From: an uncultured Lachnospiraceae bacterium
Lineage (GTDB): Bacteria; Bacillota; Clostridia; Lachnospirales; Lachnospiraceae
Direction of reading: 5' to 3'
Length of the DNA: 64,000 nt
Assembly (NCBI GenBank): GCA_910589265.1
Contig: CAJUTQ010000074.1
Location: forward strand, 78,353 to 142,352
The position numbers were made by a program, and so were the translations under genes. This document shows positions 1 through 9,030 of this stretch, piece by piece. Numbering within the stretch: position 1 is the first letter of the stretch; every line of letters begins with the position of its first letter. The notes below the pieces were generated by a model, which had not been told where the DNA came from, made no database searches, and saw only the letters and a list, made by a program, of their open reading frames with translations.

Positions 1-2303
1 TGCAAAATTAATTCTCTCGTTTTTGTTAACCATACTTCCAAATTTTTTGTTTTATTATCTACAATAAATTCTGGCATAGTTAGTTCCATCATATTCGGTT
101 TAAAATCAATACAATCATCAATAAAAGAAAGGAGCCATTTATAAGTAAGTTTTTCATTCAATACAATATCTGTATATGCTTTATCCGCAAATTTCTGCAA
201 GAATTTATCATCTTGAAGTTTATCTAGTACATCATTAATATTACTAAAATCCTTTTTTAAGGCAATATAGTGTTTATCTGCTTTTAAAATTCCAGAATAA
301 TATCCTTCATACATAATCAATACAGTCTTTAATGAAATAGCTTCAAACATTTTAGGGGACAGTGCATTTGTAACAATCATTCCCTCATAATCTTTTAAAT
401 ATTTTTCAAATATTTCTTCATATGTTATATCTGGATTATATTCTAATTCCTTTTCTACATTTTTTTTAATTAATCCATATTCATCGTAAATATTGGATCC
501 ACTCTCTGTTCCTAATGTAGCCTTACAAGAACTCATCCACCTCAGCCACTTGTCAGTATATATTCTTTTATCTGCTGTCCACTCTATGTCCGTTGGTATC
601 CCTCGATCCTGACAAATCTTTTTCATTTTTATTCCAATTTCCATTTTGTCTCTTCCTAGATTTCCATACCAAAATCCTATATCCCTTCCTCTATACCCTA
701 TAAAAATCTTTCTATCTGCAATGGGTACTGTACTGTCATTCTGACTCATTTCCTCGGAAATATAACCTGTTAAAACATTAAAGAAAACAACATCTGGAAA
801 CCTACTTTTTGTATAAACTTTAGGTATGGAAAAATCTGGTACTACTGTGAGTACTGTTTGTATACCTAACCTTTCTATAGCTTTTCTAGTTACTTCTGTC
901 ATATCATAGTCATCTTGGGTCATTAATATTTTATGTCTTTTATATTTTACAAGGGCGCTATCGTAAGATGGTGATAAATGAGATTCAAAACATACCCGTA
1001 TGGAATAAAAAATAATAACTGCGTCAAAGTCTTCCAGTTCCTTTTCTCTACACTCTTCATTTCCTGTTGCAGGAATATATTCAATATCATGTCTTGAATA
1101 CCGTTGAAACATATCTAAATAATTCTTAATTGTAAATACATGATTTGAATTTTTATCAAATAATACCCCTATTCTCTTTTTTGTAAATGTGTATTCTCTG
1201 TCCTTCTTATTTTTCAGCCACTGTAATAAATGGTCAAATCTACAATCATAATCCTGTAACTTTGCAACATCCAGACACATCTTCACATGTTCCATATTAC
1301 ATCTCAATGGGGCGTTTTTCATAATACTATTTTTGAACTCTTCTGCTGTATTTGCAATATCAATAACTTCTGGAAATTTATGGAGTTCTTCTATATCAAT
1401 ACTCACAACTGGTAAACCCGTTGAAAGATATTCAAAAGTCTTTAATGGCATAGAGTTATAAATTGCTGGAACTTGATTAAAAGGAATTAAGCCAATAGCT
1501 GCTTGTTTACATAAATTTCTCACCTCACTTATTTCCTTTTCTCCTAAATACACAATATTTTTATGTGTATTTAAAAATTCTTTTACTTCAATGGAGCCAT
1601 CACTTTTTCCACACATCCACAGTTGCCAATCAGGCATTATGTCTAGCAGTTCTTTTAAAAGTTTAAAATTTAATCGGCTATTTACTCCTCCCTGATATAA
1701 CATGATGTTTTTTCCATCGCTACTGTAGATCTCCTGTTTTTCTTTTTCATTAAGAGACCATATTTTATAATCTACCCCATTTGACAGCAATAAGGTTTCA
1801 TATGTTTCAATTCCCAAAGAATTATAATTGTCTAGCACCTTTTTTGAAACTGCAACCATTAGATCAATTTCACCTAAAATTTTTCTAATATTCCCTTCAA
1901 AAAATTTACGTGCATCTTTCATTTCTAAGTAATCTTCTGTTGCATGGAAAATTTTCAAAGGAGCATACCTTTCCCTTAAATAATCTGCAAAATACAAATT
2001 GTATATCCAAAGCAATGGTCTAAAAACTTTTTTAGAGTATAATGCCTGATCTAGACTATTTTTTTGTTCCTTATTATAGTTTGCTTCTATGTGTAATACA
2101 ACAATGTTTTCTATATTTGTTTCTTCAAACTGATACCCCCCCCCATCTTCTTTATCTGGTTGGACAAAAATAACAGGTAGGTGTTTTGCAAAACGAGTTG
2201 CATAATGATATCTATTACTTACTGGTTCTGTAAACCAATCAGACCATGTAAGCATTACTATAGCATCAAATCTATCATTTAAATTTGGACTATTCTTTTG
2301 CAT
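1..2303 (-). CDS. Two-domain glycosyltransferase (GT-B plus CgeB-like domain), C-terminus cut by window edge
   Basis: The frame is open from an ATG at 2303 to the window edge (about 767 codons), so the 3' end is missing. The first ~345 residues look like a GT-B/GT4 transferase: MLTWSDWF near the start, then MLYQGGVNSRLN around residue 200 and a late FEYLSTGLPVV motif. From about residue 370 a second domain begins that resembles the neighbouring 485-aa protein at 4273-5730. Shared blocks include a TGY motif, IGYRGRDIGFW and a late LSP-FE-I region followed by LKKDFSN, the layout of CgeB-like glycosyltransferase domains. The coding strand carries a run of nine G (2136-2144) encoding Gly-Gly-Gly at about residues 54-56; a slip there would truncate the protein early. 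It starts one base after the asnB stop, so the two are probably co-transcribed. The sugar substrate is unknown. Confidence 0.8.
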   Translation of the reverse strand, partial: MQKNSPNLNDRFDAIVMLTWSDWFTEPVSNRYHYATRFAKHLPVIFVQPDKEDGGGYQFEETNIENIVVLHIEANYNKEQKNSLDQALYSKKVFRPLLWIYNLYFADYLRERYAPLKIFHATEDYLEMKDARKFFEGNIRKILGEIDLMVAVSKKVLDNYNSLGIETYETLLLSNGVDYKIWSLNEKEKQEIYSSDGKNIMLYQGGVNSRLNFKLLKELLDIMPDWQLWMCGKSDGSIEVKEFLNTHKNIVYLGEKEISEVRNLCKQAAIGLIPFNQVPAIYNSMPLKTFEYLSTGLPVVSIDIEELHKFPEVIDIANTAEEFKNSIMKNAPLRCNMEHVKMCLDVAKLQDYDCRFDHLLQWLKNKKDREYTFTKKRIGVLFDKNSNHVFTIKNYLDMFQRYSRHDIEYIPATGNEECREKELEDFDAVIIFYSIRVCFESHLSPSYDSALVKYKRHKILMTQDDYDMTEVTRKAIERLGIQTVLTVVPDFSIPKVYTKSRFPDVVFFNVLTGYISEEMSQNDSTVPIADRKIFIGYRGRDIGFWYGNLGRDKMEIGIKMKKICQDRGIPTDIEWTADKRIYTDKWLRWMSSCKATLGTESGSNIYDEYGLIKKNVEKELEYNPDITYEEIFEKYLKDYEGMIVTNALSPKMFEAISLKTVLIMYEGYYSGILKADKHYIALKKDFSNINDVLDKLQDDKFLQKFADKAYTDIVLNEKLTYKWLLSFIDDCIDFKPNMMELTMPEFIVDNKTKNLEVWLTKTRELIL
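2136..2144 (-). repeat. Homopolymeric tract, nine G on the coding strand
   Basis: This is a run of nine C on the plus strand, hence G9 in the coding strand of the leftmost glycosyltransferase. It keeps the frame open in this assembly (three Gly codons). Other G/C runs noticed in the window reach only 6-7. Such tracts slip during replication and typically give on/off switching of surface genes. Confidence 0.7.
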
Positions 2304-2304
2304 T

Positions 2305-4230
2305 TTATTCTTTCCCCCTAACGGTAACCTTAAAAATTTTGATCCAATGGCTTAAGCAAATAATGCGAAAGGAAATATAATCTTTTTTGTTTTCCTTGAT
2401 GCAAAAGTGAAACCAGTCCAAAATAGCTTCTTTATTAACAAAGCCCTTTAAATTATCACAAGCCTCCTCTAACTCCTTTTGATATCTCTCTTTATTTTTT
2501 TTCATCCAAATATCCTCTGGAGTTGCAAAACCCAATTTTGAATTTCTTCGTCTTACTTTTTCTGTTAATATCCCTTTTAATCCTCTTCTCATTACTGCCT
2601 TTGTCACACCATTTCTCAATTTATAATGGCTAGGCATTGAAAATATTGTTTCTACTAATCTATAGTCCAAAAAAGGTACACGGGATTCTATTGAATGGGC
2701 CATAGAATTTCTGTCTTCAAAATGTAATAATGATCTTAAATTTACGTATATCATATCAAGTGTAAATTGTTCAAAATTATCTGAAGCATATAATTTTAGT
2801 GGTTCCACATCATAATTCGAGAAGGGGTAAACTCCCCTGTTACTTTCTATCTCTGTTTTCATGGATCTATTTAAATATTGTATAGCAAATGCGTTTATCT
2901 TTTTTTTCCATATAATTTTTTCAGTTAAATTCAAATTTTGTATTGCTGACAAAAGGTATATTTCTGCGGATAAATCTTCACTCTTCGCCCTATGTTTATT
3001 AAACCACTTTACTTCAAACCACAACTTTATAAACTTTTTCTTTTTCCATAATTCAGCAAAAGCAGGAGAATAGAAAGAAGAATAACCTGCCAGCTGTTCA
3101 TCCGCCCCCTGTCCATCTAACATCACTTTCAATCCTTTTTCTTTTGCAGCTTTGAATACCGCCCATTGAGCACAAATTGACATTGTCGTAAAAGGTTCAT
3201 CCATATGCCATATTATCTTATCTATATCTTCCCATAATTCTTTATGGCTAAAAAAAATCTTGTGTGAATTTACTTGGGTTTCACGAATTACAGAATCTAT
3301 AAATTCCTGTTCATCATATTTCTTTTCCTCTGACTCTTTAAAACATGAGGAAATTGTCATTTGTTTTTCCATAAGATTATTTTTTTCTCTTAGTTTTGAC
3401 ACTGCACAAACTATTGCCGAGCTGTCGAGTCCTCCAGATAAACAAGATCCCACAGTTACATCGGCTCTTAGCCGTAACCTCACAGAATCTAAAAATTGCT
3501 CTTTAAACTTTTTTGCTTCCCTTCTATATGACTCTTTTGTTTTTATTTTATTTAAATAATACCACTTTTTTACTTTCCAGTCATTTTCCTTAAAATGATA
3601 TTCTGCGTACTCGCCTCCTTGAAGCTGCCTTATATTTTCAAAAAACGTTTCTTCGCCATATTCCATAATACCAAAATACAAAAAATGTTTTATTCTCTTC
3701 TCATTTGCTATTGCCAAATCAGGCTGAACGGCCAATATTTGTTTAATTTCTGATGCAAAAATTATCTTTGTACCATCTATATAATAATAAAACGGTTTTA
3801 CCGCAAATCTGTCTCTAGAGCAAAACAAGGTTTCCTGATGGGAATCATAAATAGCAAAAGCCCACATTCCATTAAAATATTGGAGACACTCCTTTCCCCA
3901 ATAATCATACGCAGCCATGATTACTTCTGTATCTGTTTTGGAATGAAAACAATATCCCTGTTGTTCTAACTGTTCCTTGATTTCAATATAATTATAAATT
4001 TCCCCATTGTGTACGATTGTATATCTCCCCATATAGTGCATGGGCTGCTTTCCTTCTTCCCCGATCCCTATAATAGACAATCGACGGTGGCCTAAAGCAA
4101 TTCCATATTCAAAGTAATATCCCTCTGAATTTGGACCGCGATGGGCAATAATTTGGGTCATCTTCTTTAGCAATTCTTCATCTACTTTCCTAGTTTTATC
4201 CCTTAATATGTATCCACAAATGCCACACAT
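2305..4230 (-). CDS. asnB: Asparagine synthetase (glutamine-hydrolysing) family amidotransferase
   Basis: This 641-residue protein starts MCGICGY, leaving Cys2 as the class II glutamine amidotransferase nucleophile after Met removal. RLSIIG and HNGEIYNY follow as usual in that domain. The synthetase half carries the PP-loop SGGLDSSA near residue 265 and the DGQGADEQLAGY block. Length is normal for the AsnB/AsnH family. Inside surface-polysaccharide loci such enzymes are often proposed to amidate a uronic acid or other carboxylated sugar rather than to make free asparagine. That role is inferred here from position between two glycosyltransferases and downstream of sugar dehydrogenase and epimerase genes. 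The ATG is preceded by a clear GGAGG-type site; the stop is one base from the next start. Confidence 0.9.
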   Translation of the reverse strand: MCGICGYILRDKTRKVDEELLKKMTQIIAHRGPNSEGYYFEYGIALGHRRLSIIGIGEEGKQPMHYMGRYTIVHNGEIYNYIEIKEQLEQQGYCFHSKTDTEVIMAAYDYWGKECLQYFNGMWAFAIYDSHQETLFCSRDRFAVKPFYYYIDGTKIIFASEIKQILAVQPDLAIANEKRIKHFLYFGIMEYGEETFFENIRQLQGGEYAEYHFKENDWKVKKWYYLNKIKTKESYRREAKKFKEQFLDSVRLRLRADVTVGSCLSGGLDSSAIVCAVSKLREKNNLMEKQMTISSCFKESEEKKYDEQEFIDSVIRETQVNSHKIFFSHKELWEDIDKIIWHMDEPFTTMSICAQWAVFKAAKEKGLKVMLDGQGADEQLAGYSSFYSPAFAELWKKKKFIKLWFEVKWFNKHRAKSEDLSAEIYLLSAIQNLNLTEKIIWKKKINAFAIQYLNRSMKTEIESNRGVYPFSNYDVEPLKLYASDNFEQFTLDMIYVNLRSLLHFEDRNSMAHSIESRVPFLDYRLVETIFSMPSHYKLRNGVTKAVMRRGLKGILTEKVRRRNSKLGFATPEDIWMKKNKERYQKELEEACDNLKGFVNKEAILDWFHFCIKENKKDYISFRIICLSHWIKIFKVTVRGKE

Positions 4231-4272
4231 GATAATTCCTCCAACTATTTTACTTTTTACATGTATAAGAGA

Positions 4273-5730
4273 CTAGTCCTTTTTCCTGTTAAAAATACTA
4301 TATAGTTTTAATAAGATTATTTTCCCTTTTTGATAAAGCTTTGTACTCTTTAACGGTTTTAAAAAATCACTTTCCATAAAACAATACCATCTATGTGCAA
4401 TGAATTCTTTTAAATCATTATTCCCTACTTTTACTTTAATTCCTATCAATCTACTTATTAAATTCAAACTGTTTATAATAGTATTCCGTATTAAATTCAA
4501 ACTGTTTACATATATACACTTTACTTTTTTAGAAAATTTTTCATTTAATTCATGCAGATACATTATTATTACAAATTTTCTATAGACTCTTGTTTTTTTA
4601 TAAATGCCTTGAAACATAACATTTATAATTTTAAGAGTAAAGCAATGATATGTGTATTCCCCTGACTTTATTACATGTTGATAGCAATTATCAGCTATTC
4701 TTTCACAATACTCTACATCTTTAACCTTATCTATCACACTATCCATATTAGAAAAATCTTTTTTTATTTCGATAAAATCAATATTAGGACGAAATACACC
4801 TTGATAATCTCCTTCAACTAATAACTGACATGTTTTGGTTATTGCACACTCAAAATGTCTTGGAGATAGAGCATATAGATGGATATAATTGTCTAATCCA
4901 GGGAAACACTCTCTTTCCACTTCATTGAATTCTGCCGTAGGGTGTATATTACAATATTCCTCTACTTTTTTGAAAATACTTCCATCAACATCCAACAATC
5001 CACTTCCTCCAAGACATCCTAACATAGTTCTGCAATTAAGCAAAAAATCAATCCAATCATAGCCATTAAAAGTATGCTCTCCTTGTAAACCTGTATTCTT
5101 TATATCATATTTAATATCACTTCTCCCATCCAAATGCTTTAAAAAGGCATCCGCTAGTTGAGTTTTTAACTGACCATGTCTCCCCAACCAAAATGGAAGT
5201 TGTCTTGCCCTATATCCTATATCATATTCTCTATTCTTTTTAATCCCCCCCCCCCTTTGTTCTATTGTTTTTATTGTAACTTCATCAACATAGCCAGTAA
5301 ACACTGTAGTAATCACAACTTCTCCCACTTGGCATTTTGGATAAAGTTTTTCGTAGTCTTCTTCTAATGCACATGTAAAAATATAGTTAATTCCTGATTG
5401 TTTAATGAAATCTCTTACATCTCCATTATAATTATATTCATCTTGGGGAATAATTGCCTTACTGCACTGATGACGTTTTACAAATTCTATTAATTCTTCC
5501 TTATTCTTTTTCCAGTATTCTTGATCATATCTCATAGATATCATTGAATAATGAATAATAATTCCGTCCATTTTAGGAAAAGTAAACTTTTTCCAAATTT
5601 TTTCATGTTTTAGAATATTAAGATAATAATATATATTTTTTTCATCATAATTTTGAAAACAATATAAAGAATCTAAAATCGTTTTTCTAGGTTCTTTTTC
5701 AGCTAACCCATATAAAACTAATATATTCAT
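4273..5730 (-). CDS. CgeB-like glycosyltransferase-domain protein with G11 tract
   Basis: This 485-residue protein has no close named family that I can assign with certainty. It is clearly related to the C-terminal half of the protein at 1-2303: shared TGY, IGYRARQLPFW, a TML-CLGGSG block, and ALSPRHFECA followed by a VEGDYQGV/IKKDFSN segment, the arrangement of CgeB-type GT-B C-terminal domains. The last ~80 residues are basic and hydrophobic and could sit at the membrane. A run of eleven G at 5245-5255 encodes Arg-Gly-Gly-Gly around residues 158-161, so slippage would cut the protein to about a third. The start has a strong AGGAGGT site. It lies between the ABC permease and asnB, so a role in building or modifying the exported glycan is inferred. 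Confidence 0.75.
   Translation of the reverse strand: MNILVLYGLAEKEPRKTILDSLYCFQNYDEKNIYYYLNILKHEKIWKKFTFPKMDGIIIHYSMISMRYDQEYWKKNKEELIEFVKRHQCSKAIIPQDEYNYNGDVRDFIKQSGINYIFTCALEEDYEKLYPKCQVGEVVITTVFTGYVDEVTIKTIEQRGGGIKKNREYDIGYRARQLPFWLGRHGQLKTQLADAFLKHLDGRSDIKYDIKNTGLQGEHTFNGYDWIDFLLNCRTMLGCLGGSGLLDVDGSIFKKVEEYCNIHPTAEFNEVERECFPGLDNYIHLYALSPRHFECAITKTCQLLVEGDYQGVFRPNIDFIEIKKDFSNMDSVIDKVKDVEYCERIADNCYQHVIKSGEYTYHCFTLKIINVMFQGIYKKTRVYRKFVIIMYLHELNEKFSKKVKCIYVNSLNLIRNTIINSLNLISRLIGIKVKVGNNDLKEFIAHRWYCFMESDFLKPLKSTKLYQKGKIILLKLYSIFNRKKD
5245..5255 (-). repeat. Homopolymeric tract, eleven G on the coding strand
   Basis: This is a run of eleven C on the plus strand inside the 485-aa CgeB-like gene, the longest G/C homopolymer I found in the window. 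The present length keeps the gene open. It lies in a stretch that differs between the two paralogues, so it is not there to preserve a conserved protein motif. Confidence 0.75.
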
Positions 5731-5747
5731 ATTTACCTCCTACACTC

Positions 5748-6539
5748 TTAAAGCGCTGATTCAAAATACCCTTGGAGTTTATGAAAATATTTTAGCCCTA
5801 GAATCCATATAATTGCAGTCAGTAATATCAAATAAAGAAAACCCCAAATATCAATACTTGTATGTTCAAAAAGCACTGCTCGAAATGGAGCACAAATTTG
5901 GTATACTGGATTAAAGAATGTTAGTTTTTGTATAATCCACGGGAATTGGTTTATATCATAAAATATAGGAGTAAAATAAAATATCAGCTGGAGTATTGTT
6001 GGTATAACCTGGGCAATATCCCTATTAAAAACAGCAGTTGCTGATACCCAAAATCCAATCCCCATTAATAAAATAAACACAACAGGAATGACAACCATCA
6101 ATTCAACAACATGGAAAGAGATCCCAAATCCTGTTACCATTGATAAAATCAAAACAATCACTAAACCTACTGCCATTTGTGGAATACCCATCACAGCATA
6201 TGACATTGGAATTAATTCTGCTTTAATTGTAAAATTTTTAATGATACTAATTCCGCTCATAATAGCTGAGGTGGACAATGCAATCCCTTCATTTATTGCC
6301 ATCCATGGTGCAAAGCCGCAAATAAACCATATAACATAATCTATAGGGTTATCACTTCCAGCTATTTTAATCTGAAAGATAAACCCAAAGACAACAATAT
6401 ACATTATCATCATAATAAGAGGCTGAAGTACAGACCATGCCAGTCCAAATCTAGAGCCCAGATATCTATTTTTTAGGTTCATTCGAAATAGCTTGTAAGT
6501 TTGAACTGCATCAGAATGTATTATCCCAATAATGCTCAT
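5748..6539 (-). CDS. ABC-2 polysaccharide exporter permease (Wzm/TagG-like), exporter 1
   Basis: This 263-residue membrane protein has the length and opening of ABC-2 glycan exporters: an amphipathic start, then RYLGSRFGLAW followed by about six hydrophobic segments and a late FFNPVYQICAPFR motif typical of Wzm/TagG/RfbA proteins. It would form the transmembrane channel through which a lipid-linked glycan crosses the membrane. Its gene overlaps the preceding ATPase gene by 29 bases, a sign of translational coupling, and a good AGGAGA site precedes the ATG. It is followed by glycosyltransferase and amidotransferase genes. It is the only permease next to two ATPase genes. Confidence 0.9.
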   Translation of the reverse strand: MSIIGIIHSDAVQTYKLFRMNLKNRYLGSRFGLAWSVLQPLIMMIMYIVVFGFIFQIKIAGSDNPIDYVIWFICGFAPWMAINEGIALSTSAIMSGISIIKNFTIKAELIPMSYAVMGIPQMAVGLVIVLILSMVTGFGISFHVVELMVVIPVVFILLMGIGFWVSATAVFNRDIAQVIPTILQLIFYFTPIFYDINQFPWIIQKLTFFNPVYQICAPFRAVLFEHTSIDIWGFLYLILLTAIIWILGLKYFHKLQGYFESAL

Positions 6540-7752
6540 TTTTTATTTTCTCTCCTTTGTACTGCATGTTCCAGCAACTGTCTACCAAGATTAACGGTTT
6601 CTGATAATATTCCCTTTTATTATCCAACATTTTAAAGCTACTGCTTATTTGTCCTATCACTTTTTCCATTTCTAAAATATAACAATAAATGTGATATGTA
6701 TCCTCTGTAAAATTACAATTTGGCAATTTAATCAATATCTCTAGAGTCTGATTCTCCTCTAAAAAAGTGATTTCCTTTGATTCCTTAGACATTTTATTTT
6801 TCATATAAACTATACCAAGTTTATTTTCTATTTTAAAAACAACATCCACGTTTTTCAAACTTCGTCTTGTTTGAAGTTCCGCAAAAACGCTAATGTCATC
6901 ATTAGATTCAAAAATATCCTGCTCCACATCTTTGGATTTCATTAAAAATTGTTTAAATACAATATCTTTATATTGTTCTTGATCTCTTAAACGTTTTTTT
7001 GCCTCCTTAGCATATTCCTCTGACTGTAATTTTCTTATATACTTTATATAAGAATCTGTAACAGTCTTTGTTTTGTCATCCATTACAATTTTACCCTGAT
7101 TTAGCCAAATGCATCTATCTGTCATCTGATTGATAGTAGACATAGAGTGGGAAACAACTAACAAAATTTTTCCTTTCTTACACAAGTCTTGTATAAGTTT
7201 TGTAGATTTTTCTACAAAGCTTATATCTCCTACCCCCAAAACTTCATCTATGATTAAAATTTCTGGTTCAATAAACGATATCTGGGCAAATGCTACTCTG
7301 GCCATCATGCCTGAAGAATACGTTTTAATAGGATAATCAAAGTATGGACCAATATCTACAAATTCTATTATCTGAGGCATCATTTCTTTTATCTGTTCTT
7401 TGGATAATCCATACATTTCGCCAGCTAAATAAATATTTTCCCTCCCAGTCAATTCCTTCGATAAGTTGGTTCCTACCTCTAATATGGCATTTACCCTGCC
7501 ACAAACTTCTACTTTTCCCTGGCTTTCCTTAGAATATCCTGATATAATTTGCATTAAGGTCGACTTTCCAGCGCCATTTAGACCAATTACTCCTACCTTT
7601 TCCCCCTCATCTACTCTTATAGTAATATTATCTAACGCAACGAATATATCTTTTTGTTTTTTAATCCCTTTTTTATCCTTAATATGTTTTAGTTGGTTCG
7701 TTGCATATTCTTTCTTTACATTTCTTAAATCTATATAATTTTTACTTTCCAT
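6511..7752 (-). CDS. ABC exporter ATPase with C-terminal domain (Wzt-like), exporter 1, second ATPase
   Basis: This 413-residue protein has an N-terminal nucleotide-binding domain: Walker A GLNGAGKST at about 57-65, signature YSSGM, Walker B ILIIDEVLGVGD and the switch His in SHSM. All catalytic residues appear intact. Residues after ~250 form a separate, mostly beta-rich extension like the Wzt C-terminal domain that binds the end of the glycan in some O-antigen exporters. It overlaps the upstream ATPase gene by 22 bases and the downstream permease by 29. It is only distantly similar to the other ATPase of the same transporter, so this does not look like a fresh duplication. Confidence 0.88.
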   Translation of the reverse strand: MESKNYIDLRNVKKEYATNQLKHIKDKKGIKKQKDIFVALDNITIRVDEGEKVGVIGLNGAGKSTLMQIISGYSKESQGKVEVCGRVNAILEVGTNLSKELTGRENIYLAGEMYGLSKEQIKEMMPQIIEFVDIGPYFDYPIKTYSSGMMARVAFAQISFIEPEILIIDEVLGVGDISFVEKSTKLIQDLCKKGKILLVVSHSMSTINQMTDRCIWLNQGKIVMDDKTKTVTDSYIKYIRKLQSEEYAKEAKKRLRDQEQYKDIVFKQFLMKSKDVEQDIFESNDDISVFAELQTRRSLKNVDVVFKIENKLGIVYMKNKMSKESKEITFLEENQTLEILIKLPNCNFTEDTYHIYCYILEMEKVIGQISSSFKMLDNKREYYQKPLILVDSCWNMQYKGEKIKNEHYWDNTF

Positions 7753-8906
7753 TCCAATTTCCTTTTCATTAAAATATGCTCCTTGTTCTTTCCAGGAACT
7801 TTAAGTCGAATAGCATTTCCATCCACCCATGACATTATGTCATAAACTTTTGGACTAACCATGCTCCCCTTTTCAGGAGGAATCATTACAATTAATCCTA
7901 TCCAATAGTCGCCTGCCTCAATATTTAAATCGGGTATTGTCATATTTACTCCATATGTCCCTGTCCCTTTTAATGTGAAAGTTGAAACACAAGTACAAAC
8001 AGGATCTAATCCTGCTCCAGTAATAAATCTTTCTATTGTAAGACCAAGACACAATTTTCCTCTCTCTGGGATATGCTTCACCTCTATCTCAAAATGATAA
8101 GAGAATTCTTCCGTTTTATTCCAAATAGTACCTTCTGATTGCAATCGTTCTTTATTCTTAATAAAAATTTCGTTAGAGACTACTATCTCTCTTCCTAAAT
8201 AATAATTTATAGCTGTTCTTGTATTACCATCAAAAGCTATCTTTCCCTTTTCTAAAATAATCGTTCTCTCAGATAACTTTAGCAACGATACCCAATCGTG
8301 GGAAACAATTACACCACTTGAGCCTTCTGATAACATATTGCATAATCTTTTCCAAGCTTTTCCTTGAAAGTATTCATCTCCAACGACAAGCGCTTCGTCA
8401 ATTAGTATGACATCTGTAGGAAGTGCTGTTGCAACAGCAAAAAGCAGTTTTGCCTTCATTCCGGAAGAGTATGTTTGTATTGGCTTATCAAAATATTTAC
8501 TTAATCCTGTAAAATTATAAATATCTTCTACAATTTGATCACAATCTTTACTTTTCATTCCTATTTTTGTAAGATAAAAATATTCATAGCAATACTCTCT
8601 CCCTGTCTGATATACATTCAAAAAATTTCCTAGCTCAAATATGGCTGTTTTTTCCCCATTAATGAGTACCTTTCCTTTATCACTTCTATATACTCCTCCA
8701 AGAACCCTCAATAATGTAGATTTTCCTGCCCCATTTTTACCCATAACGCCTACAATCTCTCCCGGTCCTATATTGAATGATATATCATCAAGAACAATCA
8801 CTTTTTCTAAATTATCCTTTATCAAATCCCGAATATAAACTTTTTTAGAAATAATAGAAAAATGTTTTCTCATTTTTTCAACTATAATAGGGTATTTCAT
8901 CTTCAA
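7731..8906 (-). CDS. ABC exporter ATPase with C-terminal domain (Wzt/TagH-like), exporter 1, first ATPase
   Basis: The protein is 391 residues with Walker A GKNGAGKST at about 56-64, YSSGM signature, Walker B VILIDEALVVGDEYF and SHDW switch histidine, all intact. A beta-rich C-terminal extension of about 130 residues follows, again Wzt_C-like in position and composition. Together with the ATPase at 6511-7752 and the single permease at 5748-6539 it would make an exporter with a heterodimeric ATPase pair, unusual because Wzm/Wzt systems normally use two copies of one ATPase. The alternative is that the two ATPases swap on the same permease for different substrates. Confidence 0.87.
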   Translation of the reverse strand: MKMKYPIIVEKMRKHFSIISKKVYIRDLIKDNLEKVIVLDDISFNIGPGEIVGVMGKNGAGKSTLLRVLGGVYRSDKGKVLINGEKTAIFELGNFLNVYQTGREYCYEYFYLTKIGMKSKDCDQIVEDIYNFTGLSKYFDKPIQTYSSGMKAKLLFAVATALPTDVILIDEALVVGDEYFQGKAWKRLCNMLSEGSSGVIVSHDWVSLLKLSERTIILEKGKIAFDGNTRTAINYYLGREIVVSNEIFIKNKERLQSEGTIWNKTEEFSYHFEIEVKHIPERGKLCLGLTIERFITGAGLDPVCTCVSTFTLKGTGTYGVNMTIPDLNIEAGDYWIGLIVMIPPEKGSMVSPKVYDIMSWVDGNAIRLKVPGKNKEHILMKRKLEWKVKII

Positions 8907-8974
8907 AAGTTCCCTCTCTCTTAAAAACGATACAAAAATGCCTCAATATTTTATTATTTTACTCTAAATAACAT

Positions 8975-9015
8975 AAAGCGGAAAATACAAATTTAAACAT
9001 TATATTTTCCACTTT
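8975..9015 (-). other. Intercistronic hairpin (possible attenuator or weak terminator)
   Basis: An inverted repeat GGAAAATA (8980-8987) / TATTTTCC (9003-9010) is extended outward by AAAG/CTTT after one mismatch. It lies in the 124-base gap between the epimerase gene and the first exporter ATPase. There is no long U tract after it on the minus strand, so it may trim or stabilise the mRNA rather than terminate it. Confidence 0.4.
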
Positions 9016-9030
9016 ACCTGCTGTCTATTA

